Shown: piece by piece, positions 39,332 to 48,102 of the stretch
Layout: each line of letters opens with the position of its first letter
How positions within the stretch are numbered: the first letter of the stretch is position 1
From: Muricoccus harenae
GTDB taxonomy: Bacteria; Pseudomonadota; Alphaproteobacteria; Acetobacterales; Acetobacteraceae
Direction of reading: 5' to 3'
Assembly: GCF_009848505.1 (NCBI RefSeq)
Contig: NZ_WWDL01000006.1
Location: 62,001-126,000, forward strand
Length of the DNA stretch: 64,000 bases
Program-made: the position numbers and the translations under genes
The notes under the pieces: generated by a model
Told to the model about the DNA's origin: nothing
The model's input: only the letters and a program-made list of their open reading frames with translations
Database searches by the model: none

Positions 39332-39940
39332 ATGAGCGACGATTCCTTCCCGCCCATCCGCACCCAGCGTCTCGTCCTCCGGCGCGCGGAGGCCCCGGAC
39401 GCCGCCCCGCTGGCTGCGCTGATGAGCGACGCCATCTCCGCCCGGCTGGCCTCCTGGCCCATGCCCTGGACGGAGGAGCGCATGGCCGCCCGCATTGTCG
39501 AATGGCGCCCCGTCGGCCTGATCTGCGTTGTGGAACGGGCCGCGGATGGCGCCCTGGTCGGCTGGGTCCATGCCTTGCGGGCGCCTGAGGATGCCGCTCG
39601 GGCCAGCATGGGCTGGTGGTGCGCCGAGGCGCATCAGGGCCATGGCTATATCCGCGAGGCGGCGGCGGCCCTGCTGCCTGTCGCCTTCGAGCGGCTCGGC
39701 GTCGCGGTGGTGGAGGCCGGGGCGCAGCCGGACAACCAGGCCTCCTTCGCCGTCATGCGAGCCCTGGGCATGGCTCCGGTGGGCGCGCGCTTCACCTATG
39801 TCCCCGCGCGGGGACGGCACGAGCGGACGGTGTTCCACGAGATCCGCCGGGCACCGCCGCCAGACCGGCGGGGCTTGGGCCCGGGCACCAAGGCAGCCTC
39901 AAGCGACGCGGATCGAGAGAGACAATCGCCGTTCCCGTGA
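39332..39940 (+). CDS. GNAT family N-acetyltransferase, RimJ/RimL-like
   Basis: The product is 202 residues from the ATG at 39332. The N-terminus 'PPIRTQRLVLRRAEAPDAAPLAALM' is typical of RimJ/RimL acetyltransferases. Acetyl-CoA binding is in 'HQGHGYIREAAAALLPVAFE', with 'NQASFAVMRALGMAPVG' following. The family domain ends near 'HERTVFHEIRR' (about residue 174). The last 28 residues look unrelated, suggesting the original stop was lost or the 3' end rearranged next to the fragment that follows. Confidence 0.85.
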   Translation: MSDDSFPPIRTQRLVLRRAEAPDAAPLAALMSDAISARLASWPMPWTEERMAARIVEWRPVGLICVVERAADGALVGWVHALRAPEDAARASMGWWCAEAHQGHGYIREAAAALLPVAFERLGVAVVEAGAQPDNQASFAVMRALGMAPVGARFTYVPARGRHERTVFHEIRRAPPPDRRGLGPGTKAASSDADRERQSPFP

Positions 39941-39965
39941 GGGCCACCGCGCCGGTGCAGCCGGA

Positions 39966-40052
39966 GACATCGCCCTGGTGCGGGACTGGTTCCGCGAGCT
40001 GGCGGACAATGTCCGCGCCGTGGATTTCGTCCCCGCCCGCCGACTTCTTCGG
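39966..40052 (+). pseudogene. Fragment resembling the start of an NTF2/SnoaL-like protein
   Basis: One reading frame gives 'DIALVRDWFRELADNVRAVDF' in pieces and 'PARRLL', which resembles the first helix of NTF2-like (SnoaL) proteins. No such protein continues after it. The 267-base gap 39941-40207 otherwise holds nothing I can identify. The match is short, so this is tentative. Confidence 0.35.
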
Positions 40053-40207
40053 CATGGGGCAGCAGGGTCCACCAACTGCGTCATTGTTTTCGTTCGGGCT
40101 TTCTCAACCGCTTAGGCAGAGGCTCTCCGCGTCTGGCACCTTTGCCGCGGATTTCCAGCACACCTGGACCACGCTCGGGCGTCGCCGGGCGAAGCTGCGC
40201 CTCCCGA

Positions 40208-41020
40208 CTACCGCGTTGCCAGCACGATGTGAGTGGGTTGCGGGACCGTGAACCCGCCCTCGTCGCGATAGGATGCCAGCGCCTCCGTGACCTCCTCCAC
40301 GATAGCGTGGCGCACCGCCTCCCCGAGCGCGGCCACCTCGGGCCCGACCGGCGTGCTCGCCAGCAGGCCAGGGACGGACTCCTCAGGCGGCAGGAGGTGC
40401 CGCTCCAGCACCTCCACCCGGACCTCCACGTCCTGGAACCCTGCTTCGACCAGGGCGCAATGGAGCGCATCCCCGTCGCCGAACGCGAAGGGCGCCCCGA
40501 AGCGCCGTGCGGCATCGGGACCGGCATGGCGGCGTAGCGCCTCCGCAATCGCGACGTGGCAGGGACTGTGCTCGATGCCCCGCCAGACGCAGAGCGCGAC
40601 GCGCCCGCTCGGCCGGAGCACGCGGTGCATCTCCCGCAACGTGGCCCCCTTGTCCGAAAAGAACTGGAGGCCCTGCTGGCAGAGCACCATGTCGAATTCG
40701 GCGTCCTGGCAAGGCAGGGCAGTCGCATCGGCCTGCCTCCACTCCAGGAAAGCACCGCCGGAGGGCGATTCCCGCCGTGCGATCTCAAGCATCCCGGCGT
40801 TCAAGTCCACGCCGAGCACCGAACCTTCCGGTCCGAGGATCGACGCGGCCAGCCGCGCGACGATTCCCGTGCCGCAGGCCACGTCCAGCATGCGCTGTCC
40901 AGAGCGCGGCGGAACATGCCGGAGGAGGAGTCGCGCCAGCGGCCCGAAGACGCTCGGCACCTGATAGCGTTCGTAGCTCTCGGGCCCGCTCCCGGTAAGC
41001 TGCCAGGAATCTTCGGCCAT
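40208..41020 (-). CDS. Class I SAM-dependent methyltransferase
   Basis: The product is 270 residues. SAM-binding motif I is 'MLDVACGTGIVARLAA', motif II 'GVDLNAGMLEIAR', then 'ADATALPCQDAEFDMVLCQQGLQFF' typical of the UbiE/COQ5 and Methyltransf_11 group, and 'EMHRVLRPSGRVALCVW'. The methylated substrate is unknown. The gene stands alone between two gaps. Confidence 0.88.
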   Translation of the reverse strand: MAEDSWQLTGSGPESYERYQVPSVFGPLARLLLRHVPPRSGQRMLDVACGTGIVARLAASILGPEGSVLGVDLNAGMLEIARRESPSGGAFLEWRQADATALPCQDAEFDMVLCQQGLQFFSDKGATLREMHRVLRPSGRVALCVWRGIEHSPCHVAIAEALRRHAGPDAARRFGAPFAFGDGDALHCALVEAGFQDVEVRVEVLERHLLPPEESVPGLLASTPVGPEVAALGEAVRHAIVEEVTEALASYRDEGGFTVPQPTHIVLATR

Positions 41021-41389
41021 GGGGTGTTCTCGGCGACCTCTCGATCAGAGGCCGAGCGTAACCCCTGCCACCCTGCTCCGCACTGCCAATCATGAGCGTG
41101 TGCGTATTTGCTCCTCCTGAGCAGTCATTCGTTCATGGCGCAGCTCTGGAATGACGGTGGTCCACCCATCTCGGTCAGCAGAGCCGAACGAGGCGATATC
41201 CGCTCCAGGGAAGCTGGGTAGCGCAGCCAGTCGTCCAACATGGGCGCTGAGTGGCTCTTGAGGTCATCACCGCAGCCGACCCGAATCCGGCCTTTCGGTG
41301 CCAATGTGGTCCTCCATCTGGGCGCCTGTTGCGCCAATTCGTCTTGCTGTAGGGAGGCAGCGAGCAGGTATGCGGCAGGAGGATCAGCG
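41021..41389 (+). other. Intergenic stretch without a recognised gene
   Basis: These 369 bases separate the methyltransferase and RsbQ-like genes. I see no convincing gene, RNA or terminator. A minus-strand frame (41125-41481) overlaps the hydrolase gene and has no family features. The stretch must hold the promoter of the rsbQ-kinase pair and that of the methyltransferase gene. The AGGAGGA ribosome binding site of the hydrolase is at 41377-41383. Confidence 0.5.
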
Positions 41390-42178
41390 TTGTCGGTTTC
41401 GCGACGGCATAACGTCAACGTGAGCGGCTCCGGCCCAAAGGCGATGGTCTTCGCCCACGGCTTCGGCTGTGACCAGAACATGTGGCGTTTCGTCGCGCCA
41501 GCATTCGCCGACCACTACCGGATCGTGCTGTTCGACCATGTGGGCGCAGGCGGGTCCGATCTCTCGGCCTATGATCCGGAAAAGTATTCCTCGTTGGATG
41601 GGTACGCCGAGGATGTAATCGAGCTCTGCCGGGAACTAGAGATCCAGGACGGCGTCTTCGTGGGCCACTCCGTGAGTGCCATGATTGGGTTGCTGGCGGC
41701 CAGGAGGGCGCCGGAACTCTTCGACAGGCTCGTCCTGGTTGGCCCCTCTCCCCGATACATCGACGACGAAGACTATGTCGGCGGCTTCAGCGAGGGGCAG
41801 ATCCACGAACTCCTGGAGTTCCTGGACAGCAACCATATGGGTTGGTCCCAAGCCATGGCGCCGGTCATCATGGGCAATCCGGACCGCCCCGAGCTGGGCG
41901 AGGAGCTGACGAACAGCTTCTGCCGCACGGATCCAGAGATCGCCAAGCGCTTCGCCCGGACCACCTTCCTCTCCGACAACCGCGCGGATCTGGCCGAGGT
42001 GAAGGCCCGCTCACTCATCCTCCAGTGCTCGGAGGACGTGATCGCGCCGCCCTGTGTTGGAGAGTACGTGCACCGCGCCATTCCCGGCAGCGAGTTCGTG
42101 CTCCTCGGCGCCACCGGGCACTGCCCGAACCTGAGCGCCCCCGAGGAGACGATCGCCGCCATGAGAGCCTTCCTCTAA
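41390..42178 (+). CDS. RsbQ-like alpha/beta hydrolase
   Basis: The product is 262 residues starting with TTG at 41390, chosen because AGGAGGA lies 6 bases upstream and the N-terminus then matches RsbQ of Bacillus. Matching blocks include 'HGFGCDQNMWRFVAPAF', 'FDHVGAGGSDLSAYD', nucleophile Ser94 in 'VGHSVSAMIG', 'LILQCSEDVIAPPCVGEY' (acid) and 'GATGHCPNLS' (His). RsbQ makes or processes a small molecule sensed by the PAS domain of RsbP in energy stress. Here the next gene, 10 bases on, encodes a PAS-containing kinase, so the pair probably works the same way. Confidence 0.88.
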   Translation: MSVSRRHNVNVSGSGPKAMVFAHGFGCDQNMWRFVAPAFADHYRIVLFDHVGAGGSDLSAYDPEKYSSLDGYAEDVIELCRELEIQDGVFVGHSVSAMIGLLAARRAPELFDRLVLVGPSPRYIDDEDYVGGFSEGQIHELLEFLDSNHMGWSQAMAPVIMGNPDRPELGEELTNSFCRTDPEIAKRFARTTFLSDNRADLAEVKARSLILQCSEDVIAPPCVGEYVHRAIPGSEFVLLGATGHCPNLSAPEETIAAMRAFL

Positions 42179-42188
42179 GATCCGCACC

Positions 42189-43865
42189 TTGGACGAAGAC
42201 ATCTCCAATTCCAGGCCGCAGGACGTTGAGGACCTCGAGGACCTCTTCGATAACGCCCCCTGTGGCTACCTCTCTGCTGAGCCTGCGGGCCGGATTATCA
42301 AGGCCAATCAGACCTTCATTGCATGGACGGGATATAGACGCGACCAACTCGTCGGGCGTCGCTTCCAGGACTTCCTGAACATCGCGGGGAAGATCTACTA
42401 CGAGACCCACTTCGCGCCCCTGCTGCGGATGCAGGGCTTCTTCAACGAGGTCGCACTCGATCTCGTCTGCGCCAACGGCTCACGCCTGCCCGTGCTGGTC
42501 AATGCGGTCGAGCGTCGCGACGGCGCCGGGAGCGTGCGGTTCATCCGAGTGACGGTGTTCAACGCCTCCGACCGCAGGCGGTACGAGCAGGAGCTCCTGG
42601 AGGCGCGCAGGGCGGCCGAAAAGGCCAACGCTGATCTACGCGAGCTTAACCTCACGCTGGAGGCGCGGATCGAAGAGGCCGTCCAGGAGCGGATGAAGGC
42701 CGAGGAGGCACTGCGCCAAGCCCAGAAGATGGAGGCCGTGGGCCAACTCACGGGCGGCATCGCGCATGATTTCAACAACCTGCTGGCCGGAATCACCGGT
42801 AGTCTCGAACTGTTGCGGACCCGGGTGGCGCAGGGGAGGACCGGCGAGCTGGAGCGCTACATCGTCGCGGCCCTGGGCGCGTCGAAGCGGGCCGCAACGC
42901 TGACGCACCGGCTCCTCGCCTTCTCGCGTCTGCAAGCGCTCGATCCCAAGCCCACCGACATCAACCGGCTGGTCGCAGGCCTGGAGGACCTGATCCGGCG
43001 TACCATGGGACCGGCCGTGGTGGTGGAGGTGGTGGCAGCAGGCGGGCTCTGGACCACTCTGGTCGACACAAACCAGTTTGAGAACGCGTTGCTGAACTTG
43101 TGCATCAATGCCCGAGACGCCATGCCCCATGGCGGAAAGCTGACGATCGAAACCGGCAACCGCTGGCTCGATGAGCGGGCTGCGCGGGTCCGTGACCTGC
43201 CTCCGGGCCAGTACGCCTCGCTCTGCGTCAGCGATACCGGCACCGGCATGCCGCCCGACGTGATTGAACGCGCCTTCGACCCTTTCTTCACTACCAAGCC
43301 CCTCGGCCAGGGCACAGGTCTGGGCCTCTCGATGATTTACGGGTTTGTTCGCCAGTCGGGCGGCCAGGTTCGCATCTATTCCGAACTGGGCCAGGGCACG
43401 ACCATGTGTCTGTACCTGCCCCGGCACCTCGGCGAGGCGGAAGCCGCGGAAGCCACGGAAATCGCCAAGGGGATCGAGGCGCCACGGGCCGGGCGGGGCG
43501 AGACTGTGCTGGTGGTCGATGACGAGCCAACCGTGCGGATGCTGGTCACCGAGGTGCTGGAGGAACTCGGCTACACAGCTATTGAGGCCGCGGCCGGTCC
43601 GACCGGGCTGAAAATATTGCAGTCCAATGCACGGATCGACCTCATGGTTACCGATGTTGGCCTGCCCGGCGGCATGAACGGCCGTCAGTTGGCCGAGGCG
43701 GGAAGGGCGGTGCGGCCTGGTCTGAAGGTGCTGTTCATCACGGGCTACGCAGAGAACGCCGTCATCAGCCACGGCCATCTGGAGCCCGGCATGCACATGC
43801 TGACAAAGCCATTCGCCATGGACACGCTAGCCAGCCGGATCAAGGGTCTCATCAAAGGCGGCTGA
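42189..43865 (+). CDS. PAS-containing hybrid histidine kinase (RsbP-type PAS)
   Basis: The product is 558 residues, starting with TTG at 42189. A PAS domain at about 18-128 has 'DNAPCGYLSAEPAGRIIKAN' and 'FAPLLRMQGFFNEV', closely resembling the RsbP PAS. A coiled coil (130-182) leads to the H-box with His193 ('GGIAHDFNNLL'). The ATPase domain has 'NLCINARDAM' (N-box) and 'GQGTGLGLSMIYG'. A C-terminal receiver has Asp near 489 ('VTDVGLPGG'). No membrane segment is seen, so it is a cytoplasmic sensor. Its partner is probably the upstream hydrolase. Confidence 0.9.
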   Translation: MDEDISNSRPQDVEDLEDLFDNAPCGYLSAEPAGRIIKANQTFIAWTGYRRDQLVGRRFQDFLNIAGKIYYETHFAPLLRMQGFFNEVALDLVCANGSRLPVLVNAVERRDGAGSVRFIRVTVFNASDRRRYEQELLEARRAAEKANADLRELNLTLEARIEEAVQERMKAEEALRQAQKMEAVGQLTGGIAHDFNNLLAGITGSLELLRTRVAQGRTGELERYIVAALGASKRAATLTHRLLAFSRLQALDPKPTDINRLVAGLEDLIRRTMGPAVVVEVVAAGGLWTTLVDTNQFENALLNLCINARDAMPHGGKLTIETGNRWLDERAARVRDLPPGQYASLCVSDTGTGMPPDVIERAFDPFFTTKPLGQGTGLGLSMIYGFVRQSGGQVRIYSELGQGTTMCLYLPRHLGEAEAAEATEIAKGIEAPRAGRGETVLVVDDEPTVRMLVTEVLEELGYTAIEAAAGPTGLKILQSNARIDLMVTDVGLPGGMNGRQLAEAGRAVRPGLKVLFITGYAENAVISHGHLEPGMHMLTKPFAMDTLASRIKGLIKGG

Positions 43866-44064
43866 CACGATCTGGAGGTCCGGCTTCCGTCCATCGCAGA
43901 AATCTGCCGAGCAAAATCCTTGCAGCAAGGGTGTCCGCTTCCAGGATCTAGCGAGATTGCTCGTCATGTCCGAGGCGGGGTGCTTCCGGTCCGCGGTCCG
44001 GGTGAGGGGGCTTGGGACGTCGGGGCTGCCCCGAGTTGCTGGGAGCTCGCCCATACTCCAGCGG

Positions 44065-44250
44065 TCAGAGCTCGGTCGCCTCGGACAGTGTCAGGGCATC
44101 CTCGGCATCAACGCCCAGGTACCGCACCGTGCTCTCGATTTCTGTATGGCCAAGCAGGATCTGCACGGCCCGCAAGTTGCTGGTCCGCTTCTAGATGAGG
44201 GCTCCTTGGTCCGGTGCGGGTTGTGGGTTTCGCAGTTGGCCTTGAACAAC
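44065..44250 (-). pseudogene. Tyrosine recombinase/integrase, C-terminal remnant
   Basis: Read on the minus strand, the last part translates to 'RTSNLRAVQILLGHTEIES' then 'TVRYLGVDAEDALTLSEATEL' before a TGA at 44067-44065. This is the catalytic C-terminus of a tyrosine recombinase with the 'LLGHT' motif and the nucleophile Tyr in 'VRYLG'. Upstream, the 'RRTK' motif region is broken by a TAG and a frameshift, and the rest of the gene is absent. It marks an old integration event. Confidence 0.8.
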
Positions 44251-44369
44251 CAGCTACCCGTTGACTCCAGGCTGAAAAGCTCGTGATCTGGGATGCTGGA
44301 ATTGCAAGGTTCGGTCGAAATAGGCGGCAAAGCCTGCGCTTCTGCCAGCCATGTAGCACCGTTCTCGCT

Positions 44370-44604
44370 CGGCTGAGCAGGACGACCTGCTAAGCCCACG
44401 CCTGATCGACATGATCGACGGACGGCCTGAGTTGGTCCGGCTCGCGGCGCTGATCGACTGGGGCTGTTTCGAGCGGCTGGGCAGTGCCACCGTCACCTTC
44501 GCGCGGAAAGCTTTGGGCGATACCTGGGTGGCGACGCACAGGCATATGCCGCTGTTCCCCGGCACGCCGGAGGTCTCGCACGGGAAGAAGCCGGCGCGGA
44601 GCTG
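44370..44604 (+). pseudogene. Possible transposase N-terminal fragment
   Basis: The plus frame gives 'DDLLSPRLIDMIDGRPELVRL' in pieces, then 'AALIDWGCFERLG', which resembles the first helices of IS5-group transposases ('LIDWE.FE'). After that the resemblance stops, and the frame ends at a TGA at 44602-44604. No terminal inverted repeats or target duplication were found. The identification is tentative. Confidence 0.45.
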
Positions 44605-44625
44605 AGGCGCGGCCGCCCGGCTGGG

Positions 44626-44919
44626 CTAGTGCTCGCGCAACTCTCCCCAGCTGCTGTCCCAGACCCCGTAGGGATCCACGATGATCAGCGGAGCTTGTAG
44701 CGCCTGGGATTTTCGGATGCCGTCATTGATCGCGAGGGCTGCCGGGCGCGGGACCAGGCCCGGACCGGCGGGCAGCTCACCGTCGGAGGAGAGCGCGCCA
44801 TGGCCGCCCGGCGGCACGACGACACCAATCAGCCTTCCGTCGTCGTCTTGCGTGATGTGGACGGCGACCTCCACCGGGAAGGCCGCCTGGCGGCTTCCGA
44901 AGACCCCTTGGCCCAGCAT
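44626..44919 (-). CDS. Hypothetical protein, 97 residues
   Basis: The gene starts at the ATG at 44919 with AGGGAGAAGAAG upstream. The product has a beta-rich start ('VAVHITQDDDGRLIGVVVPPGG') and a C-terminal 'LIIVDPYGVWDSSWGELREH'. No family is recognised, and no signal or membrane segment is seen. Good ribosome binding site and codon use support a real gene. It stands beside the mobile scar and upstream of... no gene on its strand. Confidence 0.6.
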   Translation of the reverse strand: MLGQGVFGSRQAAFPVEVAVHITQDDDGRLIGVVVPPGGHGALSSDGELPAGPGLVPRPAALAINDGIRKSQALQAPLIIVDPYGVWDSSWGELREH

Positions 44920-45017
44920 TCTTCTTCTCCCTGCCGGCGTTCGGCCGGCAGAGAAGCCTAGCAGCCGCGCATCGCCGGCAGACAGACCAAAGTGATCGGC
45001 CCGGCCAGTGGGCGTCC

Positions 45018-45404
45018 TCAGGCCCGATGGCCCAGCCACCAGCCCAGGGCGAAGGCCGCGAGCCCGCCGGTGATGCTGGCCGCCAGATAGGCCGCCGCCA
45101 GGGCCGGGGAGCGCTCGAACAGCGCGCCTGTGTCGAGGGAGAAGGAGGAGAAAGTGGTCAAGCCGCCGAGAACGCCGGTGACGAGGAAGAGCCGCAGCTC
45201 CGGCGCCAGCACCGTGCCGGCCGCGATCACGCCACCGATCACCCCGATCACCGCGCTGCCGATGACATTCACCGTCAGCGTACCCCAGGGAAAATTCGTC
45301 CCCAGGTGGCGCAGCGCCATCACCCCGATCCAGTGCCGCGCGACCGAGCCGAGCGCTCCGCCCGCCGCCACGCAGAGGATAGGCACCGCCGAAAGCGGGT
45401 TCAC
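45018..45404 (-). CDS. crcB: Fluoride efflux channel CrcB (Fluc)
   Basis: The product is 128 residues starting with GTG at 45404, overlapping the rarA stop. It has four membrane helices and the family blocks 'AAGGALGSVARHWIG', 'PWGTLTVNVIGSAVIGVI' and 'GVLGGLTTFSSFSLDT'. The 'NVIGS' Asn and the 'TFSSFS' stretch line the fluoride path. It exports fluoride as a dual-topology dimer. No fluoride riboswitch is visible, and expression presumably depends on the rarA transcript. Confidence 0.95.
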   Translation of the reverse strand: MNPLSAVPILCVAAGGALGSVARHWIGVMALRHLGTNFPWGTLTVNVIGSAVIGVIGGVIAAGTVLAPELRLFLVTGVLGGLTTFSSFSLDTGALFERSPALAAAYLAASITGGLAAFALGWWLGHRA

Positions 45405-46768
45405 CGCTCGCCCCGGCGGATGTCCTCGCGCAGCGCTTCCAGCCGCTCCAAGTGCCGCGCCACCCGCGCTTCCGCGCCACGTTCTGTGGGGCGGTAGAGG
45501 CGCAGGCGCTCCATTCCCTCGGGGAAGTAGTTGGCGCCGGAGAAGGCATCCTCCCTGTCATGGTCATAGGCATAGTCGCGGCCATAGCCGAGGCTCTTCA
45601 TCAGCTTCGTCGGCGCGTTGAGGATGTTGGGCGGCGGCATCAGGCTTCCCGTTTCGGTGGCGGCGGCCTGCGCGGCCTTCCAGGCGGCGTAGGCGGCGTT
45701 CGACTTCGGCGCCGCCGCCAGGTGCAGCACCAACTGCGCCAGGGCTAGCTCGCCTTCGGGACTGCCGAGCCGCTCATAGGTTTCCCAGGCGGCGAGGGCG
45801 AGGGTGAGCGATCCCGGATCGGCCGCGCCCACATCCTCGGATGCGAAGCGCACCAGGCGGCGCGCGATGTAGCGCGGGTCCTCGCCGCCCTTCACCATGC
45901 GCGCGAACCAATACAGCGCCGCATCCGGGTCCGAACCGCGCAGCGACTTATGCAAGGCGCTGATGAGGTTGTAATGCTCCTCCCGGTCCTTGTCGTAGAG
46001 CGCCGCGCGCTTGGCGAGCAGCGAGGACAGGCCGGCGACATCCAGCCGCTTCGTATTGGCCGGCAGCGCCTGCAACTGCTCCGCCATGTTCAGCAGGTAG
46101 CGCCCATCGCCATCCGCCATGGCCCGCAGCGTCGCGCGGGCGGCATCGTCAAGCGGCAGCGGCTTTCCGCCCTCCTCCTCGGCACGCGCCAGCAGCAGTT
46201 CCAGCGCCGCATCGTCCAGCCGCTTGAGCACCATCACCTGGCAGCGCGACAGCAGCGCGCCGTTCAGGGCGAAGGAGGGATTCTCCGTGGTCGCGCCCAC
46301 CAGCACCACCGTGCCGTCCTCCACCACCGGCAGGAAGCCGTCCTGCTGCGCGCGGTTGAAGCGATGGATCTCATCGACGAACAAAAGGGTGGACTGGCCG
46401 TTCGCCCGCCGCATCCGCGACTCGTCGAAGGCGCGCTTGAGATCCGCCACGCCGCTGAACACGGCCGAGAGGGCGGTGAAGCGCAGCCCCGCCTCCTCCG
46501 CCAGCAGGCGGGCGATGGTCGTCTTCCCCACTCCCGGCGGGCCCCAGAGGATCAGGGAGGCGAGCGCTCCCCGGTCCAGCATCCGCCGCAGCGAGCCCTC
46601 CGGCCCCAGCAGGTGATCCTGCCCCACCACCTCCGCGAGGCTGCGCGGCCGCAGCCGGTCGGCGAGCGGCCGGGGGCCGGCATGGCCGGACGAGGCGGCG
46701 GGCGCTTCGGGCGGCGGCTCGGCGGCGCCGAACAGGTCCTGGGCAGCGGCGGGGCGACGGGGTGGCAT
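45401..46768 (-). CDS. rarA: Replication-associated recombination protein A (RarA/MgsA)
   Basis: The product is 455 residues from the ATG at 46768. After a Pro/Ala-rich N-terminus, 'RPLADRLRPRSLAEVVGQDHLL' leads into the AAA+ core. Walker A is 'GPPGVGKTTIARLLAEE', Walker B 'LLFVDEIHRFNRAQQD' and sensor 1 'GATTENPSF'. The C-terminal domain has 'YDKDREEHYNLISALHKSLRGSD' and 'VHHLAAAPKSNAAY'-like text. It acts at stalled forks. The frame is open far upstream across the MFS gene, but that is coincidental. Confidence 0.95.
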   Translation of the reverse strand: MPPRRPAAAQDLFGAAEPPPEAPAASSGHAGPRPLADRLRPRSLAEVVGQDHLLGPEGSLRRMLDRGALASLILWGPPGVGKTTIARLLAEEAGLRFTALSAVFSGVADLKRAFDESRMRRANGQSTLLFVDEIHRFNRAQQDGFLPVVEDGTVVLVGATTENPSFALNGALLSRCQVMVLKRLDDAALELLLARAEEEGGKPLPLDDAARATLRAMADGDGRYLLNMAEQLQALPANTKRLDVAGLSSLLAKRAALYDKDREEHYNLISALHKSLRGSDPDAALYWFARMVKGGEDPRYIARRLVRFASEDVGAADPGSLTLALAAWETYERLGSPEGELALAQLVLHLAAAPKSNAAYAAWKAAQAAATETGSLMPPPNILNAPTKLMKSLGYGRDYAYDHDREDAFSGANYFPEGMERLRLYRPTERGAEARVARHLERLEALREDIRRGER

Positions 46769-46821
46769 CGGGAGAAGATAGGCGAAGACGGGCGCCGCTT
46801 CGATGGCCCCCGCCGCCACCT

Positions 46822-47988
46822 TCAGGAGATGGCGCGGCCCGGCTTCCGGGAGACGCCGAGCGCCACCGCCATGAAGCCCGCGCAGGCGAGGGCCACGAAG
46901 ATCGGCAGGCCATGGGTGGTGGCCTGCATGGCCGCGCCGGCCAGAACCGGCCCGGCCAGGGCGCCCGCCCCCCACATCAGCCCCATGGCGGCATAGATGC
47001 CCACCAGGTCCCCGCCGCCGAAGCGGCTGCCGATGATGGTCAGCATCATGGTGTAGATGCCGACGAAGGCACCGCCCCAGACGAAGAGCAGCGCATAGGT
47101 TGTCCATGGATTCATCAGCGCCCAGGGCCAGACCAGCGCGCCAAGCGCCGCGAAGCCGGCCAGCGAGACGATCAGCACCTCGCGGTTCATCTTGTCGCCG
47201 ATCCAGCCGATCGGCAGCTGCAGCGCGATGGCGCCGAACATCATGCACGACATCAGCTGCGTCGCCTCCGTCTCGCCCCAGCCCAGGTTCACCGCATAGA
47301 TCGCGAGGAATGAGAGGCCCGCCGTCTCGATGGCGGCGTTGAGCGTCGTCGCCGCGATCGCCACCGGCGCCAAAGCGAGGAAGCGCAGCGGATTGCCATG
47401 GGATGCCTGGTCGACCGCCGGTTCGCGGATTCGCGGCGAGGCCACCAGCACCGCCGCAGCCGCCGTGATCGCCCCGCCGACGATATAGGGCAGGGCGCCG
47501 CTCGTCCCGACCAGGGACAGGATCAGTGGCCCCAGCGCGAAGCCGACAGACAGCGCCGCCGTATAGGCGCCCATCGCGCGCCCACGGGTCTCCTCCGTGC
47601 TCAGGCTGTTCAGCCAAGTCTCCGAGAGCACGAACAGCGTCTCCGATGCGGCACCGAGCAGGAGGCGCAGCGGGAACCACAGCCAGATCAGCGGTGCGGC
47701 CGGAAACAGCACCAGGATCAGCGCCGCGACGAGCAGCCCGCCCACCACGAGGCGCCGCATTCCGATGGATGGCACGAGCCGCGGCAGCAGGAAGGCCATG
47801 CCGAGCACGCCGACCGCATGCATCGCCGCATTGGCGCCGATCATTCCCTCCCCGAAGCCCATCTCCGCCAGGTCGAGCGCAATCAGCGCCGCGCTCAGGC
47901 TGTAGGTGAGGCCGAAGATCATGGCCGTGGCGATGACGGCGCCCTGGGACAGGAGATCGGGCGAAGGCAGGCTGGCTGGCTTGTGCAA
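46822..47988 (-). CDS. MFS transporter, YcaD-like
   Basis: The product is 388 residues with about 12 membrane helices. 'GPLILSLVG' and 'IGWIGDKMNREVLI' (an MFS A-motif-like loop) are visible, and 'ETWLNSLSTEETRGRAMGAYT' resembles the YcaD/UMF-type group. The substrate is unknown. It lies 53 bases upstream of rarA on the same strand. Confidence 0.88.
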   Translation of the reverse strand: MHKPASLPSPDLLSQGAVIATAMIFGLTYSLSAALIALDLAEMGFGEGMIGANAAMHAVGVLGMAFLLPRLVPSIGMRRLVVGGLLVAALILVLFPAAPLIWLWFPLRLLLGAASETLFVLSETWLNSLSTEETRGRAMGAYTAALSVGFALGPLILSLVGTSGALPYIVGGAITAAAAVLVASPRIREPAVDQASHGNPLRFLALAPVAIAATTLNAAIETAGLSFLAIYAVNLGWGETEATQLMSCMMFGAIALQLPIGWIGDKMNREVLIVSLAGFAALGALVWPWALMNPWTTYALLFVWGGAFVGIYTMMLTIIGSRFGGGDLVGIYAAMGLMWGAGALAGPVLAGAAMQATTHGLPIFVALACAGFMAVALGVSRKPGRAIS

Positions 47989-48102
47989 AGGCGAGAATCC
48001 CCAGGGCTATCGTTGCAGCTTCCCATGTGATGAAGGATCGTTCCAGTTCGACGTCCTGCCGCTGTGCATTCCGATCAGCCGGGGGAACGAGGAGGCAAGA
48101 TC

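Larger units (their letters stand above)
43866..44625 (+). other. Gene-poor scar region with mobile-element remnants
   Basis: These 760 bases hold no intact gene. They contain an integrase tail on the minus strand (44065-44250) and a plus-strand fragment resembling the start of a transposase (about 44370-44604). The rest (43866-44064 and 44251-44369) shows nothing recognisable. Base composition is a little less GC-rich than neighbours. Confidence 0.7.

Noticed and set aside
41125-41481. A 118-codon minus-strand gene upstream of the RsbQ-like gene
   Set aside because: It overlaps the start of a well-supported hydrolase gene and shows no family features or ribosome binding site.
45405-45600. 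A fluoride riboswitch for crcB
   Set aside because: The crcB start overlaps rarA, so there is no leader, and no riboswitch-like sequence was seen upstream of rarA either.
46769-47680. Extension of rarA by 304 codons upstream across the MFS gene
   Set aside because: RarA homology starts at the ATG at 46768, and the extension only reads the MFS gene in a wrong frame.
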